In this document: positions 35,045 through 43,420 of the stretch, one piece after another
Position numbering within the stretch: the first letter of the stretch is position 1
Layout of the letters: every line of letters begins with the position of its first letter
The notes under the pieces: generated by a model
What the model saw: the letters and a program-made list of their open reading frames with translations, nothing else
Databases searched by the model: none
Told to the model about the DNA's origin: nothing
Made by a program: the position numbers and the translations under genes
DNA from: Hazenella coriacea
GTDB taxonomy: Bacteria; Bacillota; Bacilli; Thermoactinomycetales; Thermoactinomycetaceae
Direction: 5' to 3'
Assembly (NCBI RefSeq): GCF_004341825.1
Contig: NZ_SMAG01000002.1
Location: 1 to 64,000, forward strand
DNA: 64,000 nt

Positions 35045-35193
35045 AAGCTTTCAACGAAGTTTTCGAGTTAAATCCCAATGAGAATCTCAATCTAGAGGCT
35101 CTACAGGGAATGATGCAAGTATATCTTCTACTTGAAGATGAAACAAACTTCACAAAATACTCCAAGATATATTGTAAAGCTAAAGGTTTTTAA
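35027..35193 (+). pseudogene. Frameshifted 3' part of the XRE-TPR regulator
   Basis: From the A8 run the -1 frame stays open to TAA at 35191-35193. It encodes TPR-like residues (EALKAFNEVFELNPNE; EALQGMMQVYLLLEDE). The zero frame shows A-AAA-AAG, a classical -1 slippery heptamer, at 35029-35035. It is therefore a one-base assembly error, a true mutation, a phase-variable tract or a programmed frameshift. Joined, the regulator would have about 419 residues, usual for this family. Confidence 0.75.
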
Positions 35194-35214
35194 CCTTTAA
35201 GGGAGGCTTTAAAG

Positions 35215-35268
35215 ATGATTGAACTATCTTTTTGTAATGAACCAGATGATACAACACCCGTAGATTGA
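35215..35268 (+). CDS. Putative 17-residue peptide downstream of the XRE-TPR regulator
   Basis: MIELSFCNEPDDTTPVD follows a near-ideal ribosome site (AAGGGAGG, eight bases before ATG). It starts 21 bases after the regulator's -1-frame stop, and a terminator follows directly. In RRNPP systems the cognate signal peptide is encoded at this place. Against this, the peptide has no hydrophobic export leader and is acidic, so it would need another exit route or act inside the cell. No family similarity is recognised. Confidence 0.5.
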   Translation: MIELSFCNEPDDTTPVD

Positions 35269-35271
35269 ATC

Positions 35272-35316
35272 TAAAAAAGAGCGTTTGCTATATTAGCTGA
35301 TCGCTCTTTTATTTTT
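35272..35316 (+). terminator. Terminator after the regulator/peptide unit
   Basis: AAAAGAGCG pairs with CGCTCTTTT across a loop of about 19 bases, followed by ATTTTT. It closes the transcript carrying the regulator and the small ORF. Confidence 0.83.
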
Positions 35317-35353
35317 GGGAAGGGACTAATTGATTGCTTATTTACTTTATCTT

Positions 35354-35719
35354 CTATTGATCAAATGACTGTAGTCGTTTCGCCGCCAAACGATAAACTT
35401 TTTCCTTGTCCCTCGGACCAATTGCGATAATTTCCATACGTATGATTTTGTCATGAATCACTGGACGATATACAATACGTAAAGCCATATTCTTAGGCTT
35501 GATTTTGGTAAATCCCTTAAGTTCGTCCCGTAATGGCTCGCCGATTCCTTGTGGTTTAATCAAAGGCCCTGTCATTCCTCTTCTGATTATCAATGCTATG
35601 ATCTTTTCCTGCTGATTTTTATCATAGCTACTTAGATCATCGAATGATTCCTTAGAAAAATATACAATGACATTAAACGGCTCCAGTAGTTCGTTTATTT
35701 GATCTATCTTCTCCATCAA
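35354..35719 (-). CDS. RelE/ParE-like toxin of a type II toxin-antitoxin pair
   Basis: This 121-residue protein fits the RelE/ParE fold in size and pattern: FSKESFDDLSSYDKNQQEKI in the first helices, GEPLRDELKGFTKI, and the core strand MALRIVYRPV with conserved basic residues, then IGPRDKEKVYRLAAKR. Such toxins usually cut mRNA on the ribosome or poison gyrase. Its start overlaps the stop of the upstream antitoxin-like gene by four bases, the usual coupling. Which target it has cannot be told. Confidence 0.8.
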   Translation of the reverse strand: MMEKIDQINELLEPFNVIVYFSKESFDDLSSYDKNQQEKIIALIIRRGMTGPLIKPQGIGEPLRDELKGFTKIKPKNMALRIVYRPVIHDKIIRMEIIAIGPRDKEKVYRLAAKRLQSFDQ

Positions 35720-36093
35720 TCTTCCTCTTCCACCTCATTAATCAACTTCATGATCTGATCCACATCCAATTGATTGTGTTGAATCACATGGGAAAGAGAA
35801 AGATCAGCAACATCCTCTTTTCTTTCTAGGGTAACTTCCTCCATCGCATAATCTATAGCCCAATCCACGGCTTCCTTATAGGACAAAAGCTCCTGAAAAT
35901 ACTCCAAATCAGCGATCACCGCCTTACCTGGCTTCTTTACATTTTGAACCACATAAACATCTGTGCTTTTCTCTTGAGAATAGGAATCAAGAATTTCAGT
36001 CAGTTTTTTACTTCGGGTTAATTGAGTCACAGACAAGACTCGGTCATTAAGGAACTTTAAAATGTCTGTAGTCACACCTTTTTTAGCTTTCAT
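35716..36093 (-). CDS. Phd/YefM-like antitoxin
   Basis: Starting at the ATG at 36091-36093 gives 125 residues. The middle matches the Phd/YefM pattern: SVTQLTRSKKLTEILDSYSQ, then VYVVQNVKKPGKAVIADLEYFQELL. The acidic C-terminal part (SHVIQHNQLDVDQIMKLINEVEEED) would wrap the toxin. GGTGGGG lies before this ATG; a GTG seven codons upstream is possible. It is first in the operon, as expected for an antitoxin that binds its own promoter. Confidence 0.8.
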   Translation of the reverse strand: MKAKKGVTTDILKFLNDRVLSVTQLTRSKKLTEILDSYSQEKSTDVYVVQNVKKPGKAVIADLEYFQELLSYKEAVDWAIDYAMEEVTLERKEDVADLSLSHVIQHNQLDVDQIMKLINEVEEED

Positions 36094-36151
36094 AACGAAC
36101 CCCACCCTTGCCACTCCTTTTCATATTTCTATTATATGCAAATTCACTTTT

Positions 36152-36185
36152 ATTATACCACTTCAAACGTGTGTTAGTATACACA
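36152..36185 (-). promoter_or_regulatory. Toxin-antitoxin promoter and possible operator
   Basis: On the minus strand an extended -10 (TGG-TATAAT, 36152-36157) has no good -35. Upstream, TGTGTTAGTATACACA (36170-36185) is an inverted repeat that could bind the antitoxin. A second TATAAT lies closer to the gene. Confidence 0.42.
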
Positions 36186-36277
36186 ATTAACAACACAAAT
36201 AATTAGAATAAAGTCGGTATGTTCGTTTCCGTTGAGTAAATTGAAAAAGTGCTATCTTTAAGATCACTAAGTATTTT

Positions 36278-36318
36278 TAAAAAACAGGGAGCCTTCTTTT
36301 TAGGAGGCTCCTCGTTTT
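36278..36318 (-). terminator. Terminator after GH25 lysozyme gene
   Basis: GGAGCCT pairs with AGGCTCC around about nine bases, with CTGTTTTTT following on the minus strand. It lies about 95 bases after the lysozyme stop codon. Confidence 0.75.
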
Positions 36319-36413
36319 AATTATATGGGTCATAGAGTGATATGATTTGAAACAACCGAATCACACATAATAATTAATATCTCTCAGTGATTCAGAAGGG
36401 GGTTTTTCTAATC

Positions 36414-37133
36414 CTATTGACTAAAAGTACGATTAAACTGTTCTAAATCGCCATTAAATACATTAATATCTACATAGGTATCAATACCATCGATTCTACC
36501 CCTATTGCTATACTGCCAGATAAGCCATTTTCGTTCATCCAAAGTAGGGGGTTTTACGATATCTCGAATCCAGATCTCATAACCTTCAAAGTGACCTTTT
36601 ACATATCGATCATAACGGTCATAAGTCACATAAAGGATAGGTTTTTTCCCGTAGTGTTGTTCCATTCGATCTGCTAATACTTGTATTCCTTTTCTTGCTT
36701 TCTCTTGATCATGATACAAAGCAATCTCGATGTCGATGACAGGCGGTAAACTATTTGCCTGCTTAGGTACGATCTTTGTAAAGTTAGCAGCTTGCTCTTC
36801 TCCAGTACTCTGCATCGAAAAAAAGTGATACGCCCCTATTAAAAATCCATTCTCTTGTGCTTCCTTCCAATTTTCCGCAAAACGATGATCCACAAAATCT
36901 TTTCCTTCCGTTGCTTTCATATAGACAAATTTAAAATCGTTTTCTTCTTGAACTACTTTCCAATTAATCTTATTCTGATGGTGAGAAACATCTAAGCCTT
37001 TCACTCCATAGCTCATTGCAAAGAGGTCATTATGCCAGATGATCCCAAAATAATCTAAAACACCTAATAGAATAATGATCAGGATCGCACTGAGCACCCA
37101 TATTAATTTTTTTATACAGATCATCTCCTGCAT
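36414..37133 (-). CDS. Membrane-anchored GH25 muramidase (lysozyme)
   Basis: The protein of about 239 residues has one N-terminal membrane segment (LIWVLSAILIIILLGVLDYFG) and then a glycoside hydrolase 25 domain: GVKGLDVSHHQNKINW, FVYMKATEG, GAYHFF and the catalytic DIEIA (Asp-x-Glu). The C-terminal KWLIWQYSNRGRIDGI ... VDINVFNG is typical. It would cleave the MurNAc-GlcNAc bond of peptidoglycan from the outer face of the membrane. The start is unclear: the first ATG has no ribosome site, and a GGAG lies just before the second ATG, too close to it. Confidence 0.9.
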   Translation of the reverse strand: MQEMICIKKLIWVLSAILIIILLGVLDYFGIIWHNDLFAMSYGVKGLDVSHHQNKINWKVVQEENDFKFVYMKATEGKDFVDHRFAENWKEAQENGFLIGAYHFFSMQSTGEEQAANFTKIVPKQANSLPPVIDIEIALYHDQEKARKGIQVLADRMEQHYGKKPILYVTYDRYDRYVKGHFEGYEIWIRDIVKPPTLDERKWLIWQYSNRGRIDGIDTYVDINVFNGDLEQFNRTFSQ

Positions 37134-37477
37134 TTATATATAACAATATTTCATCCTAATTTCTTAAAGTTCATGCAAAAATATTAAATGATTATACTAT
37201 TATAACAAAAATTGTTAATTTAAGTAGAATAAAAAACCACTTGCATCAATAACTTATCACTTATTTTTTAATAATAACTTCCTAAATCCCCATTTTTTTT
37301 AACCGCTAATTCAAGAAAGATTTTTTCTAATGATTCTTTCTGTTTATTCAGATCTATGATTCGAATTACTAAATTCCTCTATGCCATTACTATTTGAGGA
37401 TTTTCTTCTGCCATTAGATCACCCCTTTGTATATAATTCGAATATGAGGAAAATTAATTATCCAAAGGATGTATAAA
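37134..37477. other. AT-rich intergenic region
   Basis: About 340 bases, very rich in A and T, between the divergent lysozyme and zinc-ribbon genes. No gene, repeat or clear promoter pair is evident beyond the ribosome site AAAGGA at the right end. Confidence 0.5.
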
Positions 37478-37774
37478 ATGAACAACTATTATCTTTATGA
37501 ACGACTACCTAGAAGAGGGAAGTGGTGGATGGCTTCTTATATTCAGGGGATCGCCTGTGCTATCTGTATCATAAGCATCGTAGGGATTTTTCTGGGTTTA
37601 TTACTGGCATTTACTACCCTATTCACTGTTTTAATGCAATTAAGGTACCCAGTAACAAAAGTGACATGTCCTATATGCCAAAGAAAACTAAATGTAGAGG
37701 TAGATGTACAAAAATTCCATTGTCCTTGCCATACTTGTTTAGAAAAACATGGAGATCAATGGGGAGAATGTTAA
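37478..37774 (+). CDS. Small membrane protein with C-terminal zinc ribbon
   Basis: This 98-residue protein has two adjacent hydrophobic segments (IQGIACAICIISIVGIFLG and LLLAFTTLFTVLMQL) followed by a cytosolic Cys cluster: CPICQRK, then CPCHTC, a likely zinc-binding hairpin. The ATG at 37478 has AAAGGA eight bases upstream. No family is recognised; it could be a single-gene membrane sensor or scaffold. It has no operon partners. Confidence 0.62.
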   Translation: MNNYYLYERLPRRGKWWMASYIQGIACAICIISIVGIFLGLLLAFTTLFTVLMQLRYPVTKVTCPICQRKLNVEVDVQKFHCPCHTCLEKHGDQWGEC

Positions 37775-38105
37775 ATTGACCAATTTTAGGATCTGGGCGA
37801 TTTAAAATACTTTCTTCCATGTAATGCTTTAATTAGATAAAAAAGACTTGATCCCTAATATGGACTATTATACGAGGAGATATGGAGAATTACTAAGATA
37901 TAAATAATTTCTAAAATAAATAGTAAACTTCTTGTTTTGTCAACAGAAAACTTTATCTTTGAGAATATTAAAGTGAGCGTGTATTCAATTATCCGAATAT
38001 TCACGTGAAAAGTACAACCATTTTCTCCATATAAATCTTCCCTCTATATAAACTTGATTGAAATACGAATTCACTATATCATGGGTTCTCCCTTGGTTGA
38101 ATTAA
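37775..38105. other. Intergenic region, nothing recognised
   Basis: About 330 AT-rich bases between the zinc-ribbon gene and the tRNA-Arg terminator. No ORF or RNA element is supported. Confidence 0.5.
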
Positions 38106-38149
38106 ATATCAAAAAGGGGCGGCCTTGGATGACCGTCCCTTTTTGATAT
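38106..38149. terminator. Strong terminator downstream of tRNA-Arg
   Basis: ATATCAAAAAGGG-CGG pairs with CCG-CCCTTTTTGATAT, one of the longest stems in the window. It can act in both directions and lies 12 bases after the tRNA 3' end on the minus strand. Confidence 0.88.
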
Positions 38150-38161
38150 ATTGAACTATTT

Positions 38162-38238
38162 TGGCGCGCCCGAGAGGATTCGAACCTCCGACACATAGTT
38201 TAGGAAACTACCGCTCTATCCTGCTGAGCTACGGGCGC
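38162..38238 (-). tRNA. tRNA-Arg (anticodon CCT)
   Basis: The reverse complement gives a standard 77-base cloverleaf with encoded CCA: acceptor GCGCCCG/CGGGCGC, D arm GCTCAGCAGGATAGAGC, anticodon loop TTCCTAA (CCT, reading AGG) and T arm GGAGGTTCGAATCCTC. Confidence 0.97.
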
Positions 38239-38378
38239 AAATAAACCTATGGATTAGGCAACTGATCCGATCATATGCAAACATCCACAGACCGGATGAT
38301 ACTGTATCTTATAGTTTAACTCCTTATTTATGTGAGCGCAACTGATTTTCCTCGTTTTTTTACATTATAGATTCAAAA

Positions 38379-39167
38379 TTAAGGTTGAGAAGATAACCGA
38401 TATTGTTGATCATGAATCCAATTACGGATTAATTCATTAAGTAGTAAGTGGTTTTTGGTTGGGATTTGATGAGGGGTTCCATTTAGGAAATATAGTGTAC
38501 TCTTTGGGATTTTTTGATGGAGTAGATGTGCATTTTTGCGAAAGCGAGAATCACTTTTTCCATAGACTAATAAGACTGGCTGTTGGATATTTGGCAAGTG
38601 ATCTGTACAGTTAAATTTTAAACCCGAATCCAAAAAGACTTTGACATGGTCGATATTACTTTGTAAGGAATGGGTATATAGCTTTTTAAACGTTTTAAAG
38701 TCGTTCGCATTTCCACTTGCGATACTAAGTGCGAGTAGTTTTTTCGTGAGAGGATTGGATAACATTTTTGCGAGCCAAATCAATCCTTTGACCCGTAACG
38801 TTTTAATTTCGGACATCCCACTCACTAATACCCCGCCTAAAAAACGTTGGGGATGAGTCATTAAAGCAAATAAGGCAATCGAGGAAGCCGTTGAATAACC
38901 ACAAATATAAGCTTGCTGGATTCCGAGATGATCCATCAACTGAATCACATCACTCACAACGAGGGAATAATCTAAGTCGCCTTGAAAATCACGACTCTTC
39001 CCATGCCCTCGAACATCTAAACGGATCAATTGATAACGGTCTGCCAATTCTCGCTGATGGTCGAAGACTTCCTGTGTAATCAGAAACGGGTGGATAAAGA
39101 TAATAGGGATTCCCGTCCCTTCCACTTGATAATATAGATTTTGTCCATCAATTTGAATATAAGGCAT
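38379..39167 (-). CDS. Alpha/beta hydrolase
   Basis: This 262-residue alpha/beta-fold protein has the oxyanion region FIHPFL, the strand RLDVRGHGKS, a nucleophile elbow GYSTAS (Ser about residue 92), the acid loop VYGKSDSRF (Asp about 208) and a final His in GTPHQIP (about 232). The elbow has Ala where most members have Gly (GxSxG), which is less common. It is probably an esterase or related hydrolase of unknown substrate. AGGAG precedes the ATG. It stands alone. Confidence 0.85.
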   Translation of the reverse strand: MPYIQIDGQNLYYQVEGTGIPIIFIHPFLITQEVFDHQRELADRYQLIRLDVRGHGKSRDFQGDLDYSLVVSDVIQLMDHLGIQQAYICGYSTASSIALFALMTHPQRFLGGVLVSGMSEIKTLRVKGLIWLAKMLSNPLTKKLLALSIASGNANDFKTFKKLYTHSLQSNIDHVKVFLDSGLKFNCTDHLPNIQQPVLLVYGKSDSRFRKNAHLLHQKIPKSTLYFLNGTPHQIPTKNHLLLNELIRNWIHDQQYRLSSQP

Positions 39168-39830
39168 CTTCCAGCGCTCCTCTAGATCATCAAAAATCCT
39201 ATGTAATCAACATTGTAGAATTATTATTTGTATGGAATGACAGACATATACAAGCAGTTTATTATGAATAGTAATCTGATCTTACTTACAATCTCCTCTT
39301 ATCAGATTTCCATCCCAACTTCTTTGCCTGAGTCAACCATCATAAATAAGAATCCCTCAGGAATTTGCTCACTAGGTACTCATTTTTAATAAATATATCC
39401 ATTGACAATAGTGTTGATTTACAATTCGTTAGGAATCGATGTTTCGCACGAAATGACTTTGTACCACTACCTAGCAAAACCCTTGGATGAAGGAAAAGAG
39501 GAGGCAACTCTTTCTTGAGATGCTTCGTTGCCTTTTGCCTCCTCCCAGAATCAGGGTGAAGCGGAACTCCACTTCTTTGCAAGGGACAAGCTCATGGAGG
39601 GTGAAGATTGAGCTCCGATGTTCAATCATGTAGATAAATATGACCTCATCGACACTACTGAATTTGAGCTAAAGAACTTAAAGGTATTAAATACAATTTT
39701 ATTCGATTTAATCCGTTGAGGATAGATATTCCGCTAGCAAGCTACTTTTACAAACACTCATCTAAATAAGTTAGAGAAGAAATAATCTAACAGGACTTGA
39801 ATATACATGTTACCTCTATTCCCATATCGA
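39168..39830. other. Intergenic region containing repeat copy B
   Basis: About 660 bases without a believable gene. A repeat of about 215 bases occupies 39407-39622; the rest is AT-rich and featureless. Confidence 0.55.
39407..39622 (+). repeat. Dispersed intergenic repeat, copy B
   Basis: This is the second long copy, inverted relative to copy A at 28794-29009. It contains an internal hairpin arm pair (GAGGCAA with TTGCCTC). Its left 60 bases also match partial copies at 42113-42182 and 23173-23226, and its right end (GAGCTC with GATGTTC nearby) matches the palindrome at 28241-28288. Confidence 0.78.
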
Positions 39831-41675
39831 TTATTTAATAGACACTTTATAATCGATCAACCACTGATTGATCTGCAACCAATAAGCTAATAAAGCAGGT
39901 ACATTCATCAGTTGTCCAAACCACGGAAGGTGCTTCTGTGAGAGGTCTTGTTGGACAAACTGGCGAGCTTGTTGGCGATCGATAAGTTGAAAGAGTGGAG
40001 CTTGGGAATCATCTAGTAATCGCTGAACCTCGTTCTTCATCGCTTCTAAGTATCTAGGATGGTGTGTTTTGGGGAAAGGGCTCTTTTTTCTCTCGATCAC
40101 TTCTTGAGGGAGGAGTCCTCGTAAAGCATGACGAAGCAATCCTTTCTCTCGCTGTCCATACGCTTTCATCGACCAAGGAATATTCCATACGTATTCAACT
40201 AAATGATGATCACAGAATGGAGCCCGAATTTCCAAACCGACAGCCATGCTCATCCGATCTTGTCGATCTAACAAGGTTGGCATCCAACGGGTCAAGTTAA
40301 GATAAAAGAGTTCTCGCATTCTTGCATCCATTTCATGATCCTCTACACAACGAGGAACTTCAGATAACGCCTCTTGATATCTGTTCTCTACATAATCAAA
40401 GGGGTCCATTCGCTCTCGAATCTCAAGATTCATAAAAGAAATCCGCTCTGCAACTCGTCTGGCCCATGGAAAAGTATTAGCATGAACCATTTCCTCTCGG
40501 TGAAACCAAGGATATCCTCCAAACACCTCATCGGCACTCTCTCCTGATAATACCACGGTCAACTCTTGTCTGATCGCTTTCGAAAATAAGTATAGAGATG
40601 CGTCAATATCAGCCATTCCAGGTAGATCTCTTGCTCGCATGGCTACCATTAAAGCTTGAATGAGTTCATCGTTATCCAGATAAACTGTATGATGATTCGA
40701 CTGAATCTGTTCAGCCATCAATTGAGCCCAAGGAGCATCAGAATTGGGCTGAAACTCATTTTGCTGGAAATACTGGTCGTTGTCACGATAATCAACAGAA
40801 TAGGTGCAAAGAGGACCTCTTCCCTCTTCCTCAAAAATAGATGCGACTACTGCAGAGATCGCACTCGAGTCTAATCCTCCCGATAACATGGTTCCAATCG
40901 GTACATCAGAGACTAACTGACGTCTGACTGCATCTTGAAATAGCCCTCGCACTCGGTGAATGGTTGTCTCAAAATCATCCGTATGAGGCTGACTCACTAA
41001 CTCCCAGTATGACTGAACAGTGATTCCTTGATGTCCCACACGCATCCAATGCCCTGGCTTACATTCATGAATGCCACAAAAGACCCCCAGTCCTGGTGTT
41101 CTCGCTGGCCCCATCAACAAAATCTCAGCGATACCTTCATCATCAATCTCAGCCCGTACTTCAGGGTGGGCAAGAAGTGCCTTCAACTCAGAGCCAAACA
41201 AGAAAGAAGTGCCCACCTGTGTATAAAAAAGTGGTTTGATTCCAAATCGATCTCGAGCAAGAAACAGTTCTTCCTTCCGCTCATCCCAAACGGCAAACGC
41301 AAACATGCCATTGAGATACTCTGGACAACGATCCCCCCATTCTGCATAAGCAGTCACGATTAACTCTGTATCTGAACGGGTCGCAAAATGATATCCCAAT
41401 GACTGCAACTTCATCCGTACTTCAGTCATGTTGTATAGCTCGCCATTATAGGTGATGAGATACGTTCTCTCTCCAAATCTCTTCACCATGGGCTGAGTTC
41501 CACCCTTAGCATCAATCACCATTAAGCGCCGATTTCCCAGAGCTACATGTTTTGAAATCCAAGTTCCTTCCGCATCTGGCCCACGGGGTATTAACATCTG
41601 ATTCATTTGATCCAAAATAACTTTTTTCTCACTTAGATCTTGTCTAAAATCAAGCCAACCTGTAATTCCGCACAT
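39831..41675 (-). CDS. asnB: Asparagine synthase (glutamine-hydrolysing)
   Basis: Starting at the ATG at 41673-41675 gives 614 residues with Cys2 as the glutaminase nucleophile (MCGITGWLDF). The class II amidotransferase domain is about 1-200 (GNRRLMVID, YNGELYN, SDTELIV), and the synthetase domain has the ATP pyrophosphatase loop MLSGGLDSSAIS (about 260) and LSGESADEVFGGYPWF. It makes asparagine from aspartate, glutamine and ATP. The length equals that of sporulation-associated B. subtilis AsnO, so it may be that paralogue. AAAGGG lies 11 bases before the start. It stands alone. Confidence 0.93.
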   Translation of the reverse strand: MCGITGWLDFRQDLSEKKVILDQMNQMLIPRGPDAEGTWISKHVALGNRRLMVIDAKGGTQPMVKRFGERTYLITYNGELYNMTEVRMKLQSLGYHFATRSDTELIVTAYAEWGDRCPEYLNGMFAFAVWDERKEELFLARDRFGIKPLFYTQVGTSFLFGSELKALLAHPEVRAEIDDEGIAEILLMGPARTPGLGVFCGIHECKPGHWMRVGHQGITVQSYWELVSQPHTDDFETTIHRVRGLFQDAVRRQLVSDVPIGTMLSGGLDSSAISAVVASIFEEEGRGPLCTYSVDYRDNDQYFQQNEFQPNSDAPWAQLMAEQIQSNHHTVYLDNDELIQALMVAMRARDLPGMADIDASLYLFSKAIRQELTVVLSGESADEVFGGYPWFHREEMVHANTFPWARRVAERISFMNLEIRERMDPFDYVENRYQEALSEVPRCVEDHEMDARMRELFYLNLTRWMPTLLDRQDRMSMAVGLEIRAPFCDHHLVEYVWNIPWSMKAYGQREKGLLRHALRGLLPQEVIERKKSPFPKTHHPRYLEAMKNEVQRLLDDSQAPLFQLIDRQQARQFVQQDLSQKHLPWFGQLMNVPALLAYWLQINQWLIDYKVSIK

Positions 41676-41890
41676 GTATATCCACACCCTTTCTTCTTGA
41701 TCCCCTATAGGCATCTACCTATTTCTATGTCTATGTAACAGGGAGAAAATCGTGTACAGATGTAGATAAAAATATCTTAGTTTAAATCCCTTCTGTAATT
41801 GACAAATTCCATGTTGTTAAATTAGCCAATGAGGCCTTACTTTAAAATAAGGGGTAGAGGTAGCAAAGCTCGAGAAATCAAGACTAAAAT

Positions 41891-41938
41891 GAAAAAATGA
41901 CTTGAGAACCACATGGGATCTCAAGTCATTCGTATTTA
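41891..41938 (-). terminator. Orphan terminator-like hairpin
   Basis: AATGACTTGAGA pairs perfectly with TCTCAAGTCATT around 11 bases. The T-rich tail (TTTTTTCATTTT) is on the minus strand. No annotated minus-strand gene ends upstream of it, so it may close a short unannotated transcript. Confidence 0.7.
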
Positions 41939-42112
41939 TATGGGAAACTCAGGGATGACACGTTCATACTCACCCTAAGCATCAGTAATGCCCTGATATT
42001 TCGCCAATCATCATGAAAGCCTTTACAATAGTTACAATTTTAGATAACATACTTACTATAGGTTAGGTACTTGAATAGAGTAAAAACAATTCAAGTAATT
42101 AAAAATCATTTT

Positions 42113-42182
42113 TTAAGTAGTGGTACAAAGTTATTTCGTGTGAAATGTCGAATCCTAACCAATGGTAAATCGATACTACTGA
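42113..42182 (-). repeat. Dispersed intergenic repeat, partial copy C
   Basis: In the plus orientation here, GTAGTGGTACAAAGT, ATTTCGTG, TCCTAAC and GTAAATCGAT match the reverse complement of the left end of copy B closely (I count about 50 of 58 bases). The rest of the repeat is missing. Confidence 0.72.
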
Positions 42183-42272
42183 TTTCAATAGTGTTTAAAG
42201 AACTTTACTGAATACCTAACCAGAATTAAACAATTCTGAGTAAGGAAATTCAGAAGAAGGGAGTTTTCATCG

Positions 42273-43199
42273 ATGAGCAAAAAAGATGTCAACGGGTTAT
42301 TTTGCGACTTACAAACAGGGATTTGTGGGGATTCCGCAGATGACATTCAACCTGTCGTTTTACTTAAACCTAAGAAAAAAGTTGAAATATACTATTATAC
42401 AGATCCCATTTGTTCTGCTTGTTGGGCACTAGAGCCTCTGTTAAAACGATTCGAAGAAGAGTATGGGGAATTTGTCACCATTCATTACTGTATGGGAGGT
42501 CTTTTAAAAGGCTGGGAGCGATTCATAGATGCTGGTAATGGTATTAGGCAACCCAAAGATGTAGCCCCCCATTGGGAAGAAATTGCTGTTCATTTTAACA
42601 TGTCCATGGATGGGGATGTCTGGATGGAAGATCCTCTTGATTCTTCCTATCCACCATCCATAGCATATAAAGCAGCACAATTACAGGGAGAACCGCAAGC
42701 CAAGAAGTTTTTGCGACGGATCCGTGAAATGGTATTTCTAGAGAAGAAAAATATTAGTAAAGAAGAAGTTCTCATCCAAGCAGCTTCCGATGTAGGACTT
42801 GATCTGGAAACATTTCAACGAGACTACCACGATCCCCAAACCACTCAACTTTTCTATGATGAAATGGAAAAAGGGAGAGAAATGGGAGTCCGTGGCTTCC
42901 CATCCCTCATCTTTATCAATGCTGATGGAGAAGGGGTCATGGTTCCAGGCATTCAGCCTTACACACAATATGTCAAAGCGTTAGAACAAGCAATGGGAAA
43001 AAGTATCACTGCTAAGCCGATCCGTTTGAAAGTTGAAGAAGTAGTGAAAAAATATGGTTTCGTCGCTACTGAAGAAGTAAAATCAATTTTACAAAAGGAC
43101 GAGTCAGAAGTCTTAGCCGAATTAGAGCAACTAGCCACAGAAAACAGGATCATCAAGGTTCCTGTGAAATTCGGTTTGTTTTGGAAAGCAATCAATTAA
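42273..43199 (+). CDS. DsbA-like ClpXP adaptor of the SpxH/YjbH family
   Basis: The 308 residues have a thioredoxin-like DsbA/FrnE fold with DPICSACWALEP (CxxC at about 49-52), a motif pattern typical of SpxH (YjbH), which hands Spx to ClpXP for degradation. Later motifs are RGFPSLIFIN, the cis-Pro loop region. The N-terminus carries extra cysteines (NGLFCDLQTGICG), and the C-terminal 60 residues are helical and Lys/Glu-rich. It could alternatively be a disulfide oxidoreductase. The ribosome site is GAAGGGAG. It stands alone with its own terminator. Confidence 0.82.
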   Translation: MSKKDVNGLFCDLQTGICGDSADDIQPVVLLKPKKKVEIYYYTDPICSACWALEPLLKRFEEEYGEFVTIHYCMGGLLKGWERFIDAGNGIRQPKDVAPHWEEIAVHFNMSMDGDVWMEDPLDSSYPPSIAYKAAQLQGEPQAKKFLRRIREMVFLEKKNISKEEVLIQAASDVGLDLETFQRDYHDPQTTQLFYDEMEKGREMGVRGFPSLIFINADGEGVMVPGIQPYTQYVKALEQAMGKSITAKPIRLKVEEVVKKYGFVATEEVKSILQKDESEVLAELEQLATENRIIKVPVKFGLFWKAIN

Positions 43200-43238
43200 G
43201 CTGAGAAGATAACTTTAAATTGGAAGAACGTTCTCTTA

Positions 43239-43276
43239 AGTAACCAGATCATATGAGCTCTGGTTACTTTATTTTA
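43239..43276 (+). terminator. Terminator after SpxH-like gene
   Basis: AGTAACCAGA pairs with TCTGGTTACT around 10 bases, followed by TTATTTTAT. Confidence 0.85.
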
Positions 43277-43420
43277 TAAGCAATTGTTTTTTGACAAAGC
43301 CATGACGAATCTATGGAGGAATGTTGATCTCCCTCTTATTCCGCTTTTTAGGGTTATAATCAAGGTGAATATTGCGATGATTAGGATAATAATTCGAGGT
43401 GTTTCAGGAGGTGATTCTGC

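Larger units (their letters stand above)
41676..42272. other. Intergenic region with an orphan hairpin and repeat copy C
   Basis: About 600 bases between the divergent asparagine synthase and SpxH-like genes. It holds an orphan terminator-like hairpin at 41891-41938 and partial repeat copy C at 42113-42182. Confidence 0.55.

Noticed and set aside
41676-42100. A T-box or amino acid riboswitch in front of asparagine synthase
   Set aside because: No AGGGTGGnACCGCG motif or specifier loop could be found on the minus strand upstream of the gene. Only an orphan hairpin is present, and it is too far away with no antiterminator partner.
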